Of a DNA stretch of 64,000 bases, positions 50,524-58,281 are shown one piece after another. The stretch's first letter is position 1, and the number at the start of each line of letters is the position of its first letter. The DNA is from Paractinoplanes deccanensis. GTDB taxonomy: Bacteria > Actinomycetota > Actinomycetes > Mycobacteriales > Micromonosporaceae. The position numbers were made by a program, and so were the translations under genes. The notes below the pieces were generated by a model. It did not search any database. It had not been told where the DNA came from and saw nothing but the letters and a program-made list of their open reading frames with translations. The stretch spans positions 1 through 64,000 of the forward strand of contig NZ_BOMI01000063.1 of assembly GCF_016862115.1 (NCBI RefSeq). The letters run 5' to 3'.

Positions 50524-51780
50524 ATGTCCCCGATCGAGGCGCTGCACCGCTACACGCTGCTGGAGTCCCCCACCGGCGACCGCAAGGCTCTGGACGCGCT
50601 CGCCGAGGTGCTGATCGCCGACGCCGCCCGAGCCGGCTTCCACACCGACCGCGAGGACGGCCACCTGCTCTGGTCCCTGCCGGGCGACCCGCGGAGCCCG
50701 CTGCTCTTCCTGAGCCACTACGACACCGTTTGGCCGCTCGGCACCCTCCGGGACATGCCGTGGTCGATCGACGGCGACACCATCAAAGGCCCCGGCGTGT
50801 ACGACACGAAGGCCGGCCTCGCAGCCCTCCTGGCCGCCGCCACAGCGATCGGGGCCGCCCCCTCCCCGAGCACGCCTTCCTCGCCGGGCGCGCCGCCCTC
50901 CCCCGGCACGCCCCCCTCCGCCGGCACGCCTTCCTCGCCGGGCACGCCCCCCTCCCCCGATGCGGCCATCTCCCCGTCCGTTCCCCCTTTGCCTCGCGGA
51001 CAAATCGGAGATGTCCGGCCTGAGATTCGCGTGCTGGTCGTGGCCGACGAGGAGATCGGCTCGCCCAGCGCGACCGGCCTCGTGCGCGCCGAGGCGGCGA
51101 AGGCCGCGGCCGTCTTCGGCCTGGAGCCGCCGCACCCGAACGGCGACCTCAAGACCGGCCGCCGCGGCAGCACCCGCGCCCGCATCGAGGTGACCGGCAT
51201 CGAGGCACACGCCGCCCTCGACCCCGACGCCGGCGTCAACGCCATCGACGAGCTGATCGACCAGCTCATCGCCTTCCGCGCCCTGGTGGCCGGCCGCCCC
51301 GTCCTGCTCAACACCGGCACCGTCGAGGGCGGCGGCCGCACCAACGTCGTCGCCGGCCACGCCCGCGCCGACCTGGGCCTGCGCTTCCTCGATCCCGCCG
51401 ACGAAAAGGCCGTCCTGGCCGGCCTCGACAATCTGACTCCGGTGCGCGACCGCGCCCGCATCGCCACCAGCCTCCTCGCTCACCGCCCGACGTGGCGCCC
51501 CTCCGAGCCCGGCAGCGCCCTGCTGGCCCGCGTCATCGAGGTAGCCGCGTCGATCGGCCAGCCCCTGAACGGCAGCCCCGCCGACGGCGCCGCCGACACC
51601 AACACCACCGGCGCCCTCGGCGTCCCCACAGTCGACGGCCTGGCCCCCCGAGGCGGCGGCGCCCACGCCCGCCACGAATGGGTCTCGGCATCCGGCATCA
51701 CCGAGCGGATCGCCCTGCTGACCGCCCTGATGACCGCGACGAACCTCGGGCGAGCCCCCGGCCTCAGGCGGGAGCCTTGA
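50524..51780 (+). CDS. M20 metallopeptidase, candidate N-succinyl-L-amino-acid desuccinylase
   Basis: A 418-residue M20 enzyme. Metal ligands and catalytic residues are in SHYDTVW (His65, Asp67), GPGVYDTKAG (Asp94) and ADEEIGS (Glu176 catalytic, Glu177). The dimerisation domain and late ARHEWVS follow. Residues about 112-162 are a Ser/Pro/Gly/Thr-rich insertion (PPSPGTPPSAGTPSSPG) right between two core strands, absent from normal M20 proteins. Opposite a GNAT and an amino-acid racemase, it fits the last step of D-to-L amino-acid conversion. The 3' end overlaps the convergent imine reductase by 17 bp. Confidence 0.88.
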   Translation: MSPIEALHRYTLLESPTGDRKALDALAEVLIADAARAGFHTDREDGHLLWSLPGDPRSPLLFLSHYDTVWPLGTLRDMPWSIDGDTIKGPGVYDTKAGLAALLAAATAIGAAPSPSTPSSPGAPPSPGTPPSAGTPSSPGTPPSPDAAISPSVPPLPRGQIGDVRPEIRVLVVADEEIGSPSATGLVRAEAAKAAAVFGLEPPHPNGDLKTGRRGSTRARIEVTGIEAHAALDPDAGVNAIDELIDQLIAFRALVAGRPVLLNTGTVEGGGRTNVVAGHARADLGLRFLDPADEKAVLAGLDNLTPVRDRARIATSLLAHRPTWRPSEPGSALLARVIEVAASIGQPLNGSPADGAADTNTTGALGVPTVDGLAPRGGGAHARHEWVSASGITERIALLTALMTATNLGRAPGLRREP

Positions 51781-52639
51781 TGCTCTCGATGATCCGGGCG
51801 AAGCCGTCGCTGCCGTGTCCCAGGTCGATCTGACGCCGGACGAGGCGCTGGACCATATCGATCACCTCGGTGCTGATGCCCTGCTCGGCGCTGGCGGACA
51901 CGATGTGGCTCAGGTCCGAGAACTCCAGGCTCTGCTGCCCCGCGACGGTGTAGTCCTTGCCGTCGATCACCGCCGCGAAGCCGTCGAAGCCGCCGGTCAT
52001 GGCGGTCAGCCACGGTGCTGCCATCCCGGCGAACTCGCGGGCGCTCACGCCGGCCGGCGCGACCATCGCGGCGCCGTGAAGGAAGCCCGCGAACATGACG
52101 TACATGCTCGCGAGCAGCGCCAGATCGTACAGCGACGCGAGCCCCGCATCCTCGCCGAAGTAGGTGCTCTTGCCCCACCGGTCCAGGAGCGGTGCGCACC
52201 GGCCGAAGGCGGCCGCCGAGCCACTGCAGAGAATCGTTGAACCGGGCTGCCCGATCATCGCCGGCACCGCGAGGATGCCGCCGTCCAGATATTCCACGCC
52301 GGACGCGGCGGCCCAGGCCGCCAGCTCACGCGCCTCCGCCGGCGACGTGGTGGTCACGTTGAGGAGCGTCCGGCCGGCCAGGTCACCGACCAGCGGATCA
52401 AGGACCTCATGGACCGAGGCGTGGTCCAGCAGGCAGACGACGACGATCTGGCTGCCCCGGATCGCCTCCCCCGCCGTCGGGGCCGCCACGGCACCCTCGG
52501 CGACGAGGGCCTGCGCCCGTCCCGCCGAGCGGTTCCACACGGTCGTCTCGTATCCGTCGCGCACCGCGGCCGCGGCGAGGACGCCGCCCATCGCGCCGAG
52601 GCCGAGAACGCTCACCTGAGTACGTTCATTCGTCGTCAT
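51764..52639 (-). CDS. Imine-reductase-like NAD(P)-dependent oxidoreductase
   Basis: A 291-residue protein of the beta-hydroxyacid dehydrogenase / imine reductase superfamily. Rossmann motif VLGLGAMG (residues 11-18) and TTVWNRSAGR (NADPH-type Arg) are clear. At the position of the usual catalytic Lys the sequence is GLASLYDLALLA (Tyr171, Asp172), the pattern of imine reductases rather than hydroxyacid dehydrogenases. It should therefore reduce cyclic imines or related C=N bonds. ATG 52639 follows GGAAGGTG. It is divergent from an HxlR regulator that probably controls it. Confidence 0.85.
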   Translation of the reverse strand: MTTNERTQVSVLGLGAMGGVLAAAAVRDGYETTVWNRSAGRAQALVAEGAVAAPTAGEAIRGSQIVVVCLLDHASVHEVLDPLVGDLAGRTLLNVTTTSPAEARELAAWAAASGVEYLDGGILAVPAMIGQPGSTILCSGSAAAFGRCAPLLDRWGKSTYFGEDAGLASLYDLALLASMYVMFAGFLHGAAMVAPAGVSAREFAGMAAPWLTAMTGGFDGFAAVIDGKDYTVAGQQSLEFSDLSHIVSASAEQGISTEVIDMVQRLVRRQIDLGHGSDGFARIIESIKAPA

Positions 52640-52706
52640 CGTTGCTGGTCACACCTTCCGTGATCGGGTCGCCTCTCGATCCTCACGGCCGCCGGTAGAG
52701 TTCGCC

Positions 52707-52746
52707 AGTACCGACTATTTCGTCAGGTACTCACCTTTCGGTAAGT
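52707..52746. promoter_or_regulatory. Nested inverted repeats before the HxlR gene
   Basis: AGTACC (52707-52712) pairs with GGTACT (52726-52731), and ACTCACC-TTTC-GGTAAGT (52729-52746) is a second near-perfect dyad ending 10 bp before the HxlR start. They share the GTACT/ACTCA part. Probable autoregulatory operator that could also control the divergent reductase. Confidence 0.55.
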
Positions 52747-52756
52747 GGGGGGCCGG

Positions 52757-53137
52757 ATGGCAACGACGCGGCAAGGCCCGTACTTCTGTGGCATCGACGC
52801 GGCCATGGACGTCGTCTCGGGCAAATGGAAAGTGCTGATCCTGTGGGAGCTCCACCATCACGGAACCCGCCGATTCGCCGAGCTTCGGCGTGGCCTGCCG
52901 GGCGTCAGCGAGAAGATGCTGGTCCAGCATCTGCGGGAACTGGAGGAGGACGGCCTGGTGCACCGCAAGGTCTATGCGGAGGTGCCGCCGAAGGTCGAGT
53001 ACCGGCTGACCGAGCACGGCGTAGCGCTGAACACCGCCCTGGAACCGCTCGGCACCTGGGGAACCGAGCGCATGCGGCGGATCGGCGCCACGAAGGTCCC
53101 CGTCGCGCCCGCACCGGTCAGCCGGCAGCCGTCGTGA
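52757..53137 (+). CDS. HxlR-family transcriptional regulator
   Basis: A 126-residue winged-helix protein. It carries the HxlR signature CGIDAAMDVVSGKWKVLILW with a conserved Cys at residue 11, then GTRRFAELRRGLPGVSEKML, HLRELEEDGLVHRK and VEYRLTEHG. HxlR/YodB-type proteins often sense electrophiles or oxidants through the N-terminal cysteine. The ATG at 52757 follows a G-run ribosome site. It is divergent from the imine-reductase-like gene (117-bp gap), its most likely target. Confidence 0.9.
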   Translation: MATTRQGPYFCGIDAAMDVVSGKWKVLILWELHHHGTRRFAELRRGLPGVSEKMLVQHLRELEEDGLVHRKVYAEVPPKVEYRLTEHGVALNTALEPLGTWGTERMRRIGATKVPVAPAPVSRQPS

Positions 53138-53547
53138 ACAACCCCGAGGGGTCGTACGTCTCGCGGATCCGCCGCAGGCGGGCGGTGTTGCCGAGGTAGT
53201 ACGCCTCGTCGGGCAGGCCGGGCTCGGGGAAGTTCGGGTAGGCGCCGCCGGTGCCGTACGGGTGGGTGAGCGCGTGGGACTCGTCCAGCCAGGGGCCCGG
53301 CCGCGCGCCGGGTGCCACCGTGGCCGTCTGCTTGAGCAGGAACCGGGCGTCGCGGTGCGGGAACGCCGTCGCGTCCGGCGGCACCCGGTTGTAGGCGCCG
53401 CCCCACGGGGTGAAGTCCAGGAGGCTGCCCGCGTGCCGCTCGTCGGACACCGTCGCGAGCCTTGCCGAGAGCGGCCACGACCTCACCCGCCGTGGCACAG
53501 GACACGACGGCAAGGGCCCGAATGCCGGCGAAGCGCGGAAGAACCAT
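53118..53547 (-). pseudogene. FAD-linked (BBE-type) oxidase remnant
   Basis: The last ~100 codons are a good BBE C-terminus: LDFTPWGGAYNRVPPDATAF, then HPYGTGGAYPNFPEPGLPDE and a terminal YYLGNTARLRRIRETYDPSG. About 110 codons upstream in another frame the FAD-domain start is visible (MVLPRFAGIRALAVVSC, ATAGEVVAALGKARD). Everything between (about 300 residues, including the flavin-binding core) is lost and a frameshift joins the ends. The 3' end overlaps the HxlR stop by 20 bp. Confidence 0.75.
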
Positions 53548-53616
53548 AGATCCACCATGGCCGATGAGGACCAGACGCGCCAGGTGGCGGCGTCGTGAGG
53601 TCCTAGACTCCGCCTG

Positions 53617-54042
53617 GTGATCGTGCGTAGAGGGGGCGAGGCCGACGTGGCGGCGCTCGCGGAGTTGCGGGACATCGCGGCGGAGCGGGTCGGGGCGTTC
53701 GGTGACTGGATGATTGCCCACGCCGGGACGCATCTTCCGTTCGTTGCCGAGGTGGCTGGGCGGGTGGTGGGCGCGGCCTGGCTGCATGTCGCGTCGCGGG
53801 TGCCGGGCGGTGCGGCGTTCGAGCGGGGGTACGGGGACGTGCAGTCGGTCATGGTTCGGCAGGAGTGGCGCAACCGGGGTGTGGGGGCCGCGCTGATGGC
53901 GGCGATCCTGGACGAGGCGCGGGAACGGGGTCTTCAGCACGTCACCGTCCACTCCGGACGGCGTGCGGTGGATTTCTATGCGCGCAACGGTTTCGCGCAT
54001 CACCGGCAGCTCCTGCTCTGGGAGCCGGGCGTCACGCCTTGA
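53617..54042 (+). CDS. GNAT-family N-acetyltransferase
   Basis: A 141-residue single-domain GNAT. The acetyl-CoA loop is VRQEWRNRGVGAALMAAIL, preceded by VQSVMV and followed by VDFYARNGFAHHRQLLLW. The acceptor is unknown. The start may be GTG 53617 or GTG 53623; no good ribosome site is visible. Its stop region overlaps the convergent SARP-hydrolase gene by 11 bp. Confidence 0.85.
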   Translation: MIVRRGGEADVAALAELRDIAAERVGAFGDWMIAHAGTHLPFVAEVAGRVVGAAWLHVASRVPGGAAFERGYGDVQSVMVRQEWRNRGVGAALMAAILDEARERGLQHVTVHSGRRAVDFYARNGFAHHRQLLLWEPGVTP

Positions 54043-55591
54043 GGAAACCCGCTATCTCGTCGACGATGCGGTCGAGGTCGGCGGCGTCGGGCAGGTGGAA
54101 GCGGCCGTCCAGGGCGACCAGCCGGGCGCCGGGCAGGCCCGCGGCGAGGTGGCGGCCGCCGTCGAAGGGGACCACGCGGTCGCCCTTGTAGTGCAGGATC
54201 AGGGCGGGCGCGGTGACGCGCGGGAGCAGCGGGCCGGCGTCCGCCTCGTAGGCGGCTTCCAGGTAGGCGGCGGCGGTCTCGCGGTCGGCGGAGTCGCGCA
54301 GGACCTCGGCCAGGTGGCGGGCGGCGTGGTCGGTCGCGCCGGGGCGGTAGAGGTCGGCGAACAGCTTCGAGCCGAGGCCCCAGTGGGTGCGCACCATGGC
54401 GACCAGGGCGGCGTTCAGCTCGGGCCTGCGGAACGTGGCCGGGCCGGTCGCGTACGTGCCGAACAGGACGAGCCGGTCGACGAGCTCGGGGTGGGTGGCG
54501 GCGAGGGCCACTGCCACCGGTCCGGCTTCGGACATGGCCAGGAGACTCACCGGTACGCCGTGACGGCCGGCCACCGCACGAAGCTCGGCCACGGCGGCGC
54601 CCAGACCGTGGTCGCTCACCGGGCCGCGGGACAGGCCGGTGCCCTGGCGGTCGTAGAGGGTGAGCGCGCACCGGCCGGCGAGGCGCTGGAGGAGGCTGGA
54701 ACGGGGGTCCCGGCCGGACGCGATGACGTCGATCGCCGACACCCAGCCGGGCAGGGCGATCAGCGGCGGCCCCTCGCCCAGGGTCGCCGTGGCGATGCTG
54801 TGGCCGCCGGGCACCGCGAGGTAGACGGCGCTCATGCGGGACAGCGGCGGGGCGGCGGCCACCTCGCGCGGCAGGTCGTGCCGGAGCACGCGCAGGTGGG
54901 TGTCGCGGATCGCGGCGGCCGGTTCGAGGCCCAGCTCGTCGGCGAGCCGGTCGGCGTAGTCGCGGTAGCTCGCCAGCGCCTCGGCGTGCCGGCCGAGCGC
55001 GTACAGGGTGCGCAGCAGCAGATCGCGGGCCTGTTCGCGCAGCGGATGCCCGGCCACGAACGCCTCCAGGCCGGGCAGCGACTCCGCGGCCCGGCCGTCC
55101 TCCAGCAGGGCGCGGTGCCACTGTTCGGTCGCGTGCAGGCGCGCCTCTTCGAGGCGGATGGCCTCCAGCCGGGCGATCTCGTCACCCGCCAGTTCGGCGT
55201 ACGCGTCACCGCGCCACAAACGCAGGGCCTCCGCCAGCGACGTCGCCGCGCCGGCGGGCGGTTGCCGGGCGGCCGCCGCGACCAGTGCGTCGAAGCGGGC
55301 CGAGTCGAGGTCGTCCCGGTCCACCCGCAGCGCGTAGCCGGGCGGCTCGGTGACGAGCTCGGTGTCAGCCGGCAGCGCCCGCCGCAGCCGTGAGATCTGG
55401 CTGTGCAGCGCCGCCGCGGGGTCGGCCGGCTGCCTGGCGCCCCACACCAGGTCGGCGAGCCGGTCGGCGGGCACCGCGCGGCCGTTGCGGGCGAGCAGCG
55501 CGGCCAGCACGGCGCGCTGCCGGTCGCCGAGCGGGATCGGGGTGCCGTCCGCCGCGTACGCGCGCACGGCGCCGAGCACCCCGAACCGCAT
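54032..55591 (-). CDS. SARP/BTAD regulator fused to an alpha/beta hydrolase
   Basis: A 519-residue fusion. Residues 1-95 are an OmpR-type DNA-binding domain of SARP type (PLGDRQRAVLAALLARNGRA, QISRLRRALP). Residues 100-245 are a bacterial transcriptional-activator (BTAD) domain. Residues about 260-519 are an alpha/beta hydrolase with nucleophile region LLAMSEAGPVA and late ILHYKGDRVVPFDGG, GRFHLPD. The hydrolase half resembles the sensor-type hydrolases fused to adenylate cyclases, so it may bind a small ester or hormone-like signal and gate DNA binding; that is inference. The ATG overlaps the methyltransferase stop (TGATG); last gene of a three-gene operon. Confidence 0.85.
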   Translation of the reverse strand: MRFGVLGAVRAYAADGTPIPLGDRQRAVLAALLARNGRAVPADRLADLVWGARQPADPAAALHSQISRLRRALPADTELVTEPPGYALRVDRDDLDSARFDALVAAAARQPPAGAATSLAEALRLWRGDAYAELAGDEIARLEAIRLEEARLHATEQWHRALLEDGRAAESLPGLEAFVAGHPLREQARDLLLRTLYALGRHAEALASYRDYADRLADELGLEPAAAIRDTHLRVLRHDLPREVAAAPPLSRMSAVYLAVPGGHSIATATLGEGPPLIALPGWVSAIDVIASGRDPRSSLLQRLAGRCALTLYDRQGTGLSRGPVSDHGLGAAVAELRAVAGRHGVPVSLLAMSEAGPVAVALAATHPELVDRLVLFGTYATGPATFRRPELNAALVAMVRTHWGLGSKLFADLYRPGATDHAARHLAEVLRDSADRETAAAYLEAAYEADAGPLLPRVTAPALILHYKGDRVVPFDGGRHLAAGLPGARLVALDGRFHLPDAADLDRIVDEIAGFLKA

Positions 55592-56226
55592 CAGCGCACC
55601 GCCACGCCGGCGATCTGCGTGTTGATCGGCAGGAACACCGAGCGCAGGTGGTAGCGGGACACGGACAGGCCGGCGAAACCGGCTGCCCGCAGCTGGCCCT
55701 CGGTGTCGCGGCGCACGTCGCAGCCCTCGAAGAGCCAGCGCCACGGCCGCGCGACCAGACGCTGCAAGCGGCCGTAGCCGGTGCCGGGGCCGGCGCCCAC
55801 GTGCTCGACGAAGAGCAGCCGGCCGCCGGGGCGCAGGATGCGGGCGATCTCGCGGACGGCCGCGCCGGGATCGGGCACCGTGCACAGGACGAGCGTGCTG
55901 ACGACCGCCTCGGCCTCGCCGTCGGCCAGCCCGGTGCTGTCCGCGCTCGCGCCGCGCAGGTCGACGGTGATGTCGCGGCGCCGGGCCTCCGCCAGCAAGG
56001 GCCCGTGCATGTACGGGTTGGGCTCGATCGCGACGAGCCGGGTGCCGGGCCGGTAGTGGCGCAGGTTGGCCCCGGTGCCCGGCCCGATCTCGACGACGGT
56101 GTCCGGAAGGGCGGCGAACAGCTCACGCTTGCGGTCGCCGAAGAGCCGCTCGCCGTAGCGGTCGGCGCCGCGCAGGACGGCGGCGTTCAGCCTGCCGCGC
56201 ACGGGGTGAGCGGTGAAGGCGGTCAT
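55591..56226 (-). CDS. Class I SAM methyltransferase
   Basis: A 211-residue methyltransferase. Motif I VVEIGPGTGANLRHY, acidic loop AIEPNPYMHG, motif III RILRPGGRLLFVEHVG and the following Trp-rich WRWLFEGCDVRRDT are like phospholipid- or ubiquinone-type methyltransferases (PmtA/UbiE group). The acceptor is not known. ATG 56226 overlaps the upstream hydrolase stop (ATGA) and its stop overlaps the SARP start, so the three are translated together. Confidence 0.88.
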   Translation of the reverse strand: MTAFTAHPVRGRLNAAVLRGADRYGERLFGDRKRELFAALPDTVVEIGPGTGANLRHYRPGTRLVAIEPNPYMHGPLLAEARRRDITVDLRGASADSTGLADGEAEAVVSTLVLCTVPDPGAAVREIARILRPGGRLLFVEHVGAGPGTGYGRLQRLVARPWRWLFEGCDVRRDTEGQLRAAGFAGLSVSRYHLRSVFLPINTQIAGVAVR

Positions 56227-57074
56227 CGCAGCGCCTCCCCGAGCTCGCGCACCAGCGCGGCGACCTCGGCCGGGCGGGTCACGTGCGGGCAGTGGCCCGC
56301 ACCGGGCAGCTCGGCGTGCCGGGCGCCGAGCACCGCGGCGAGCTCGCGCCCCCAGGCGGGCGGGACGATCTCGTCGTGGTCGCCGTGGATGACCAGTGCC
56401 GGCGCGGTGATGCGGGTGGCCAGGGCGCGCAGGCGCGCGGAGTCGCCGCTCGCGCGGCCGCGCAGGGTGGCTGCCAGCAGCTCGGGCGTGTTGTCGAGGC
56501 CCGCGGCACGGCCCTCGGCGAGAGTCTCCGGGGTGGCCTCGCAGCCCAGGGCGGTCGCCACGAACCAGTCCACGAAGCCAGGGTAGTCGCGGCGCCACGC
56601 GTGCCGGTTGTAGTGACGCCAGCCGGACTCCGCCGCGCCGTCCTCGTCGTCGAAGGTGGCCATCGCCCGCTGGAGGGCGCTCGGCTCGGCGCCGCGCAGG
56701 TCGACGCTCGCGCCGATCAGGACCAGCCCGGCGACCCGGTCGGGGCGCAGCGCGGCCGCCAGGAACGCGACCAGGCCGCCGAGCGAGTTGCCGACCAGCA
56801 CGGCCCGCCGCACGCCGGCGTCGTCCAGCACGGCGATCAGGTCGGCGATCAGCTCGGCGGGGTCGTAGGCGGCCGGGTCCAGCGGGCGGCTCGATCCGCC
56901 GGTGCCGCGCCCGTCGTACGAGATGGTCGTGAACTGCCCGGCGAGCGCGGCGACCTGCGCGCTCCACATCCGGCGGTTGGTGATCATCCAGGCCGGCAGG
57001 AACACGACGGTGGGCTCGGCCGCGGTCGTCACCTCGTACTCGATCGTGATCGTGGGGGTTGTCAGGGCGTGCAT
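56223..57074 (-). CDS. Alpha/beta hydrolase
   Basis: A 283-residue hydrolase with a complete triad: nucleophile Ser97 in VGNSLGG, Asp in VIHGDHDEIVPP, and His in PGAGHCPH. The oxyanion region is FLPAWMITNRRMW and SYDGRGTGGS follows. Its N-terminal half is of the same type as the hydrolase domain of the SARP fusion in this operon, which suggests both recognise a related ligand. Probably an esterase; substrate unknown. First gene of the operon; ATG 57074 with GGAGCTT upstream. Confidence 0.9.
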   Translation of the reverse strand: MHALTTPTITIEYEVTTAAEPTVVFLPAWMITNRRMWSAQVAALAGQFTTISYDGRGTGGSSRPLDPAAYDPAELIADLIAVLDDAGVRRAVLVGNSLGGLVAFLAAALRPDRVAGLVLIGASVDLRGAEPSALQRAMATFDDEDGAAESGWRHYNRHAWRRDYPGFVDWFVATALGCEATPETLAEGRAAGLDNTPELLAATLRGRASGDSARLRALATRITAPALVIHGDHDEIVPPAWGRELAAVLGARHAELPGAGHCPHVTRPAEVAALVRELGEALR

Positions 57075-57170
57075 GGAAGCTCCTCTCGTCGGCTGCCACG
57101 CTGCCCGCGCCGCCTGTCATGGCGCCGTCATCTCGCTGCCGTGCTGCTGGCGTACGACGCGGATCCGGTC

Positions 57171-57201
57171 TTGACCTAGAGTGCGCTCGAAGACCTAGCG
57201 T
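57171..57201 (+). promoter_or_regulatory. MerR-type long-spacer promoter of the aldo-keto reductase
   Basis: TTGACC (57171-57176) and TAGCGT (57196-57201) are separated by 19 bp, the spacing typical of MerR/SoxR-activated promoters. The spacer holds the small dyad GAGTGCGCTC. GACCTAG also recurs 19 bp apart. Transcription would start at the ATG (57209), so the mRNA is leaderless. Confidence 0.55.
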
Positions 57202-57208
57202 GCGGGGC

Positions 57209-58219
57209 ATGCAGACGATCGAATTGGGCCACACCGGGCAGCACGTCAGCCGGCTGGCGCTCGGGGCCATGCAGATGGGCAACGCGACCGACGAGAAGGA
57301 CTCGTTCCGCATCCTCGACCGCTACTTCGAGGTGGGCGGCTCGTTCGTGGACACGGCGAACTGCTACGAGTGGTGGGCCCGGCGCGACAGCCGCGGCGGC
57401 GAGAGCGAGGAGCTGCTGGGCCGCTGGATGCGCCAGGGCAACCGCCGCGACGAGGTCTTCCTGGCGACCAAGGCCACCGCGCTGCCGCACTACTCGCCGG
57501 ACCTGTGGGACGCCGACGGCACGGCGAACTGGGACCTGGCGCGCCGCACCTTCGAGGGCGCCGGCGCCGAGACGCTGCGCACCGCCCTCGACGGCAGCCT
57601 GCGCCGGCTCGGCACCGACCACGTCGACCTGTTCTACGTGCACGTGGACGACCGCAGGACGCCGCTGGAGGAGACGCTGGAGGCCCTGGCGGGCCTGGTG
57701 CGGTCGGGCAAGGTGCGCCATCTCGGCTGGTCGAATGTCCGCACCTGGCGGCTCGAACGGATCCGCGGCCTCTGCCGGGCGAACGGCTGGCCGCTGCCGG
57801 TGGCGGTCCAGCAGCAGCACTCGTACCTGCGGCCCAACCCGGGCGCGGACAGCGAGTCCATCGTGGACGGTGAGCAGCTCGACTACCTGCGCGAGCACGA
57901 CGACCAGACGCTGGTCGCCTACTCGCCGATCCTCAAGGGCATCTACGACTCCGAGGCGAAGCGCAACGAGCACTGGGTGTTCAGCTCCTACGGCGGCCCC
58001 GACACCGAGGCCCGCCTGGCGGCGCTGCTCGACGTGGCCGGCGAGCTGGCGGTGACGCCGAACCAGCTGGTGCTGGCGTGGCTGATGCACCAGACGTCGC
58101 CGCGGGTACTGCCGCTGATCGGGCCGCGCACGCCGGAGCAGTTCGAGGACATGCTGCCCGCGCTGGACATCAAGCTCTCGGACGAGCAGCTGACCCGCCT
58201 CGACACCGCGGGCGCCTGA
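57209..58219 (+). CDS. Aldo-keto reductase
   Basis: A 336-residue NADPH-dependent AKR. The catalytic tetrad is visible: Asp and Tyr in FVDTANCYEW, Lys in FLATKATALP, and His in LFYVHVDD. The cofactor region VLPLIGPRTPEQFEDML is near the C-terminus. It should reduce aldehydes or ketones. Length is typical of AKR12/13-like bacterial members. The promoter has a 19-bp spacer, so a MerR-family activator (not encoded nearby) may switch it on. A very strong terminator follows directly. Confidence 0.92.
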   Translation: MQTIELGHTGQHVSRLALGAMQMGNATDEKDSFRILDRYFEVGGSFVDTANCYEWWARRDSRGGESEELLGRWMRQGNRRDEVFLATKATALPHYSPDLWDADGTANWDLARRTFEGAGAETLRTALDGSLRRLGTDHVDLFYVHVDDRRTPLEETLEALAGLVRSGKVRHLGWSNVRTWRLERIRGLCRANGWPLPVAVQQQHSYLRPNPGADSESIVDGEQLDYLREHDDQTLVAYSPILKGIYDSEAKRNEHWVFSSYGGPDTEARLAALLDVAGELAVTPNQLVLAWLMHQTSPRVLPLIGPRTPEQFEDMLPALDIKLSDEQLTRLDTAGA

Positions 58220-58275
58220 CCGTGCGCCCAGGCCGCCGGTGTCCACGGGGGAACGCCGGCGGCCCGGGCGCACGG
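58220..58275. terminator. Bidirectional 19-bp hairpin between convergent genes
   Basis: CCGTGCGCCC-A-GGCCGCCGG (58220-58239) pairs with CCGGCGGCC-C-GGGCGCACGG (58256-58275), 19 bp with one mismatch and a 16-base loop. It starts at the base after the AKR stop and ends 6 bp before the lipase stop, so it can end both transcripts. Confidence 0.85.
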
Positions 58276-58281
58276 ACGCTG

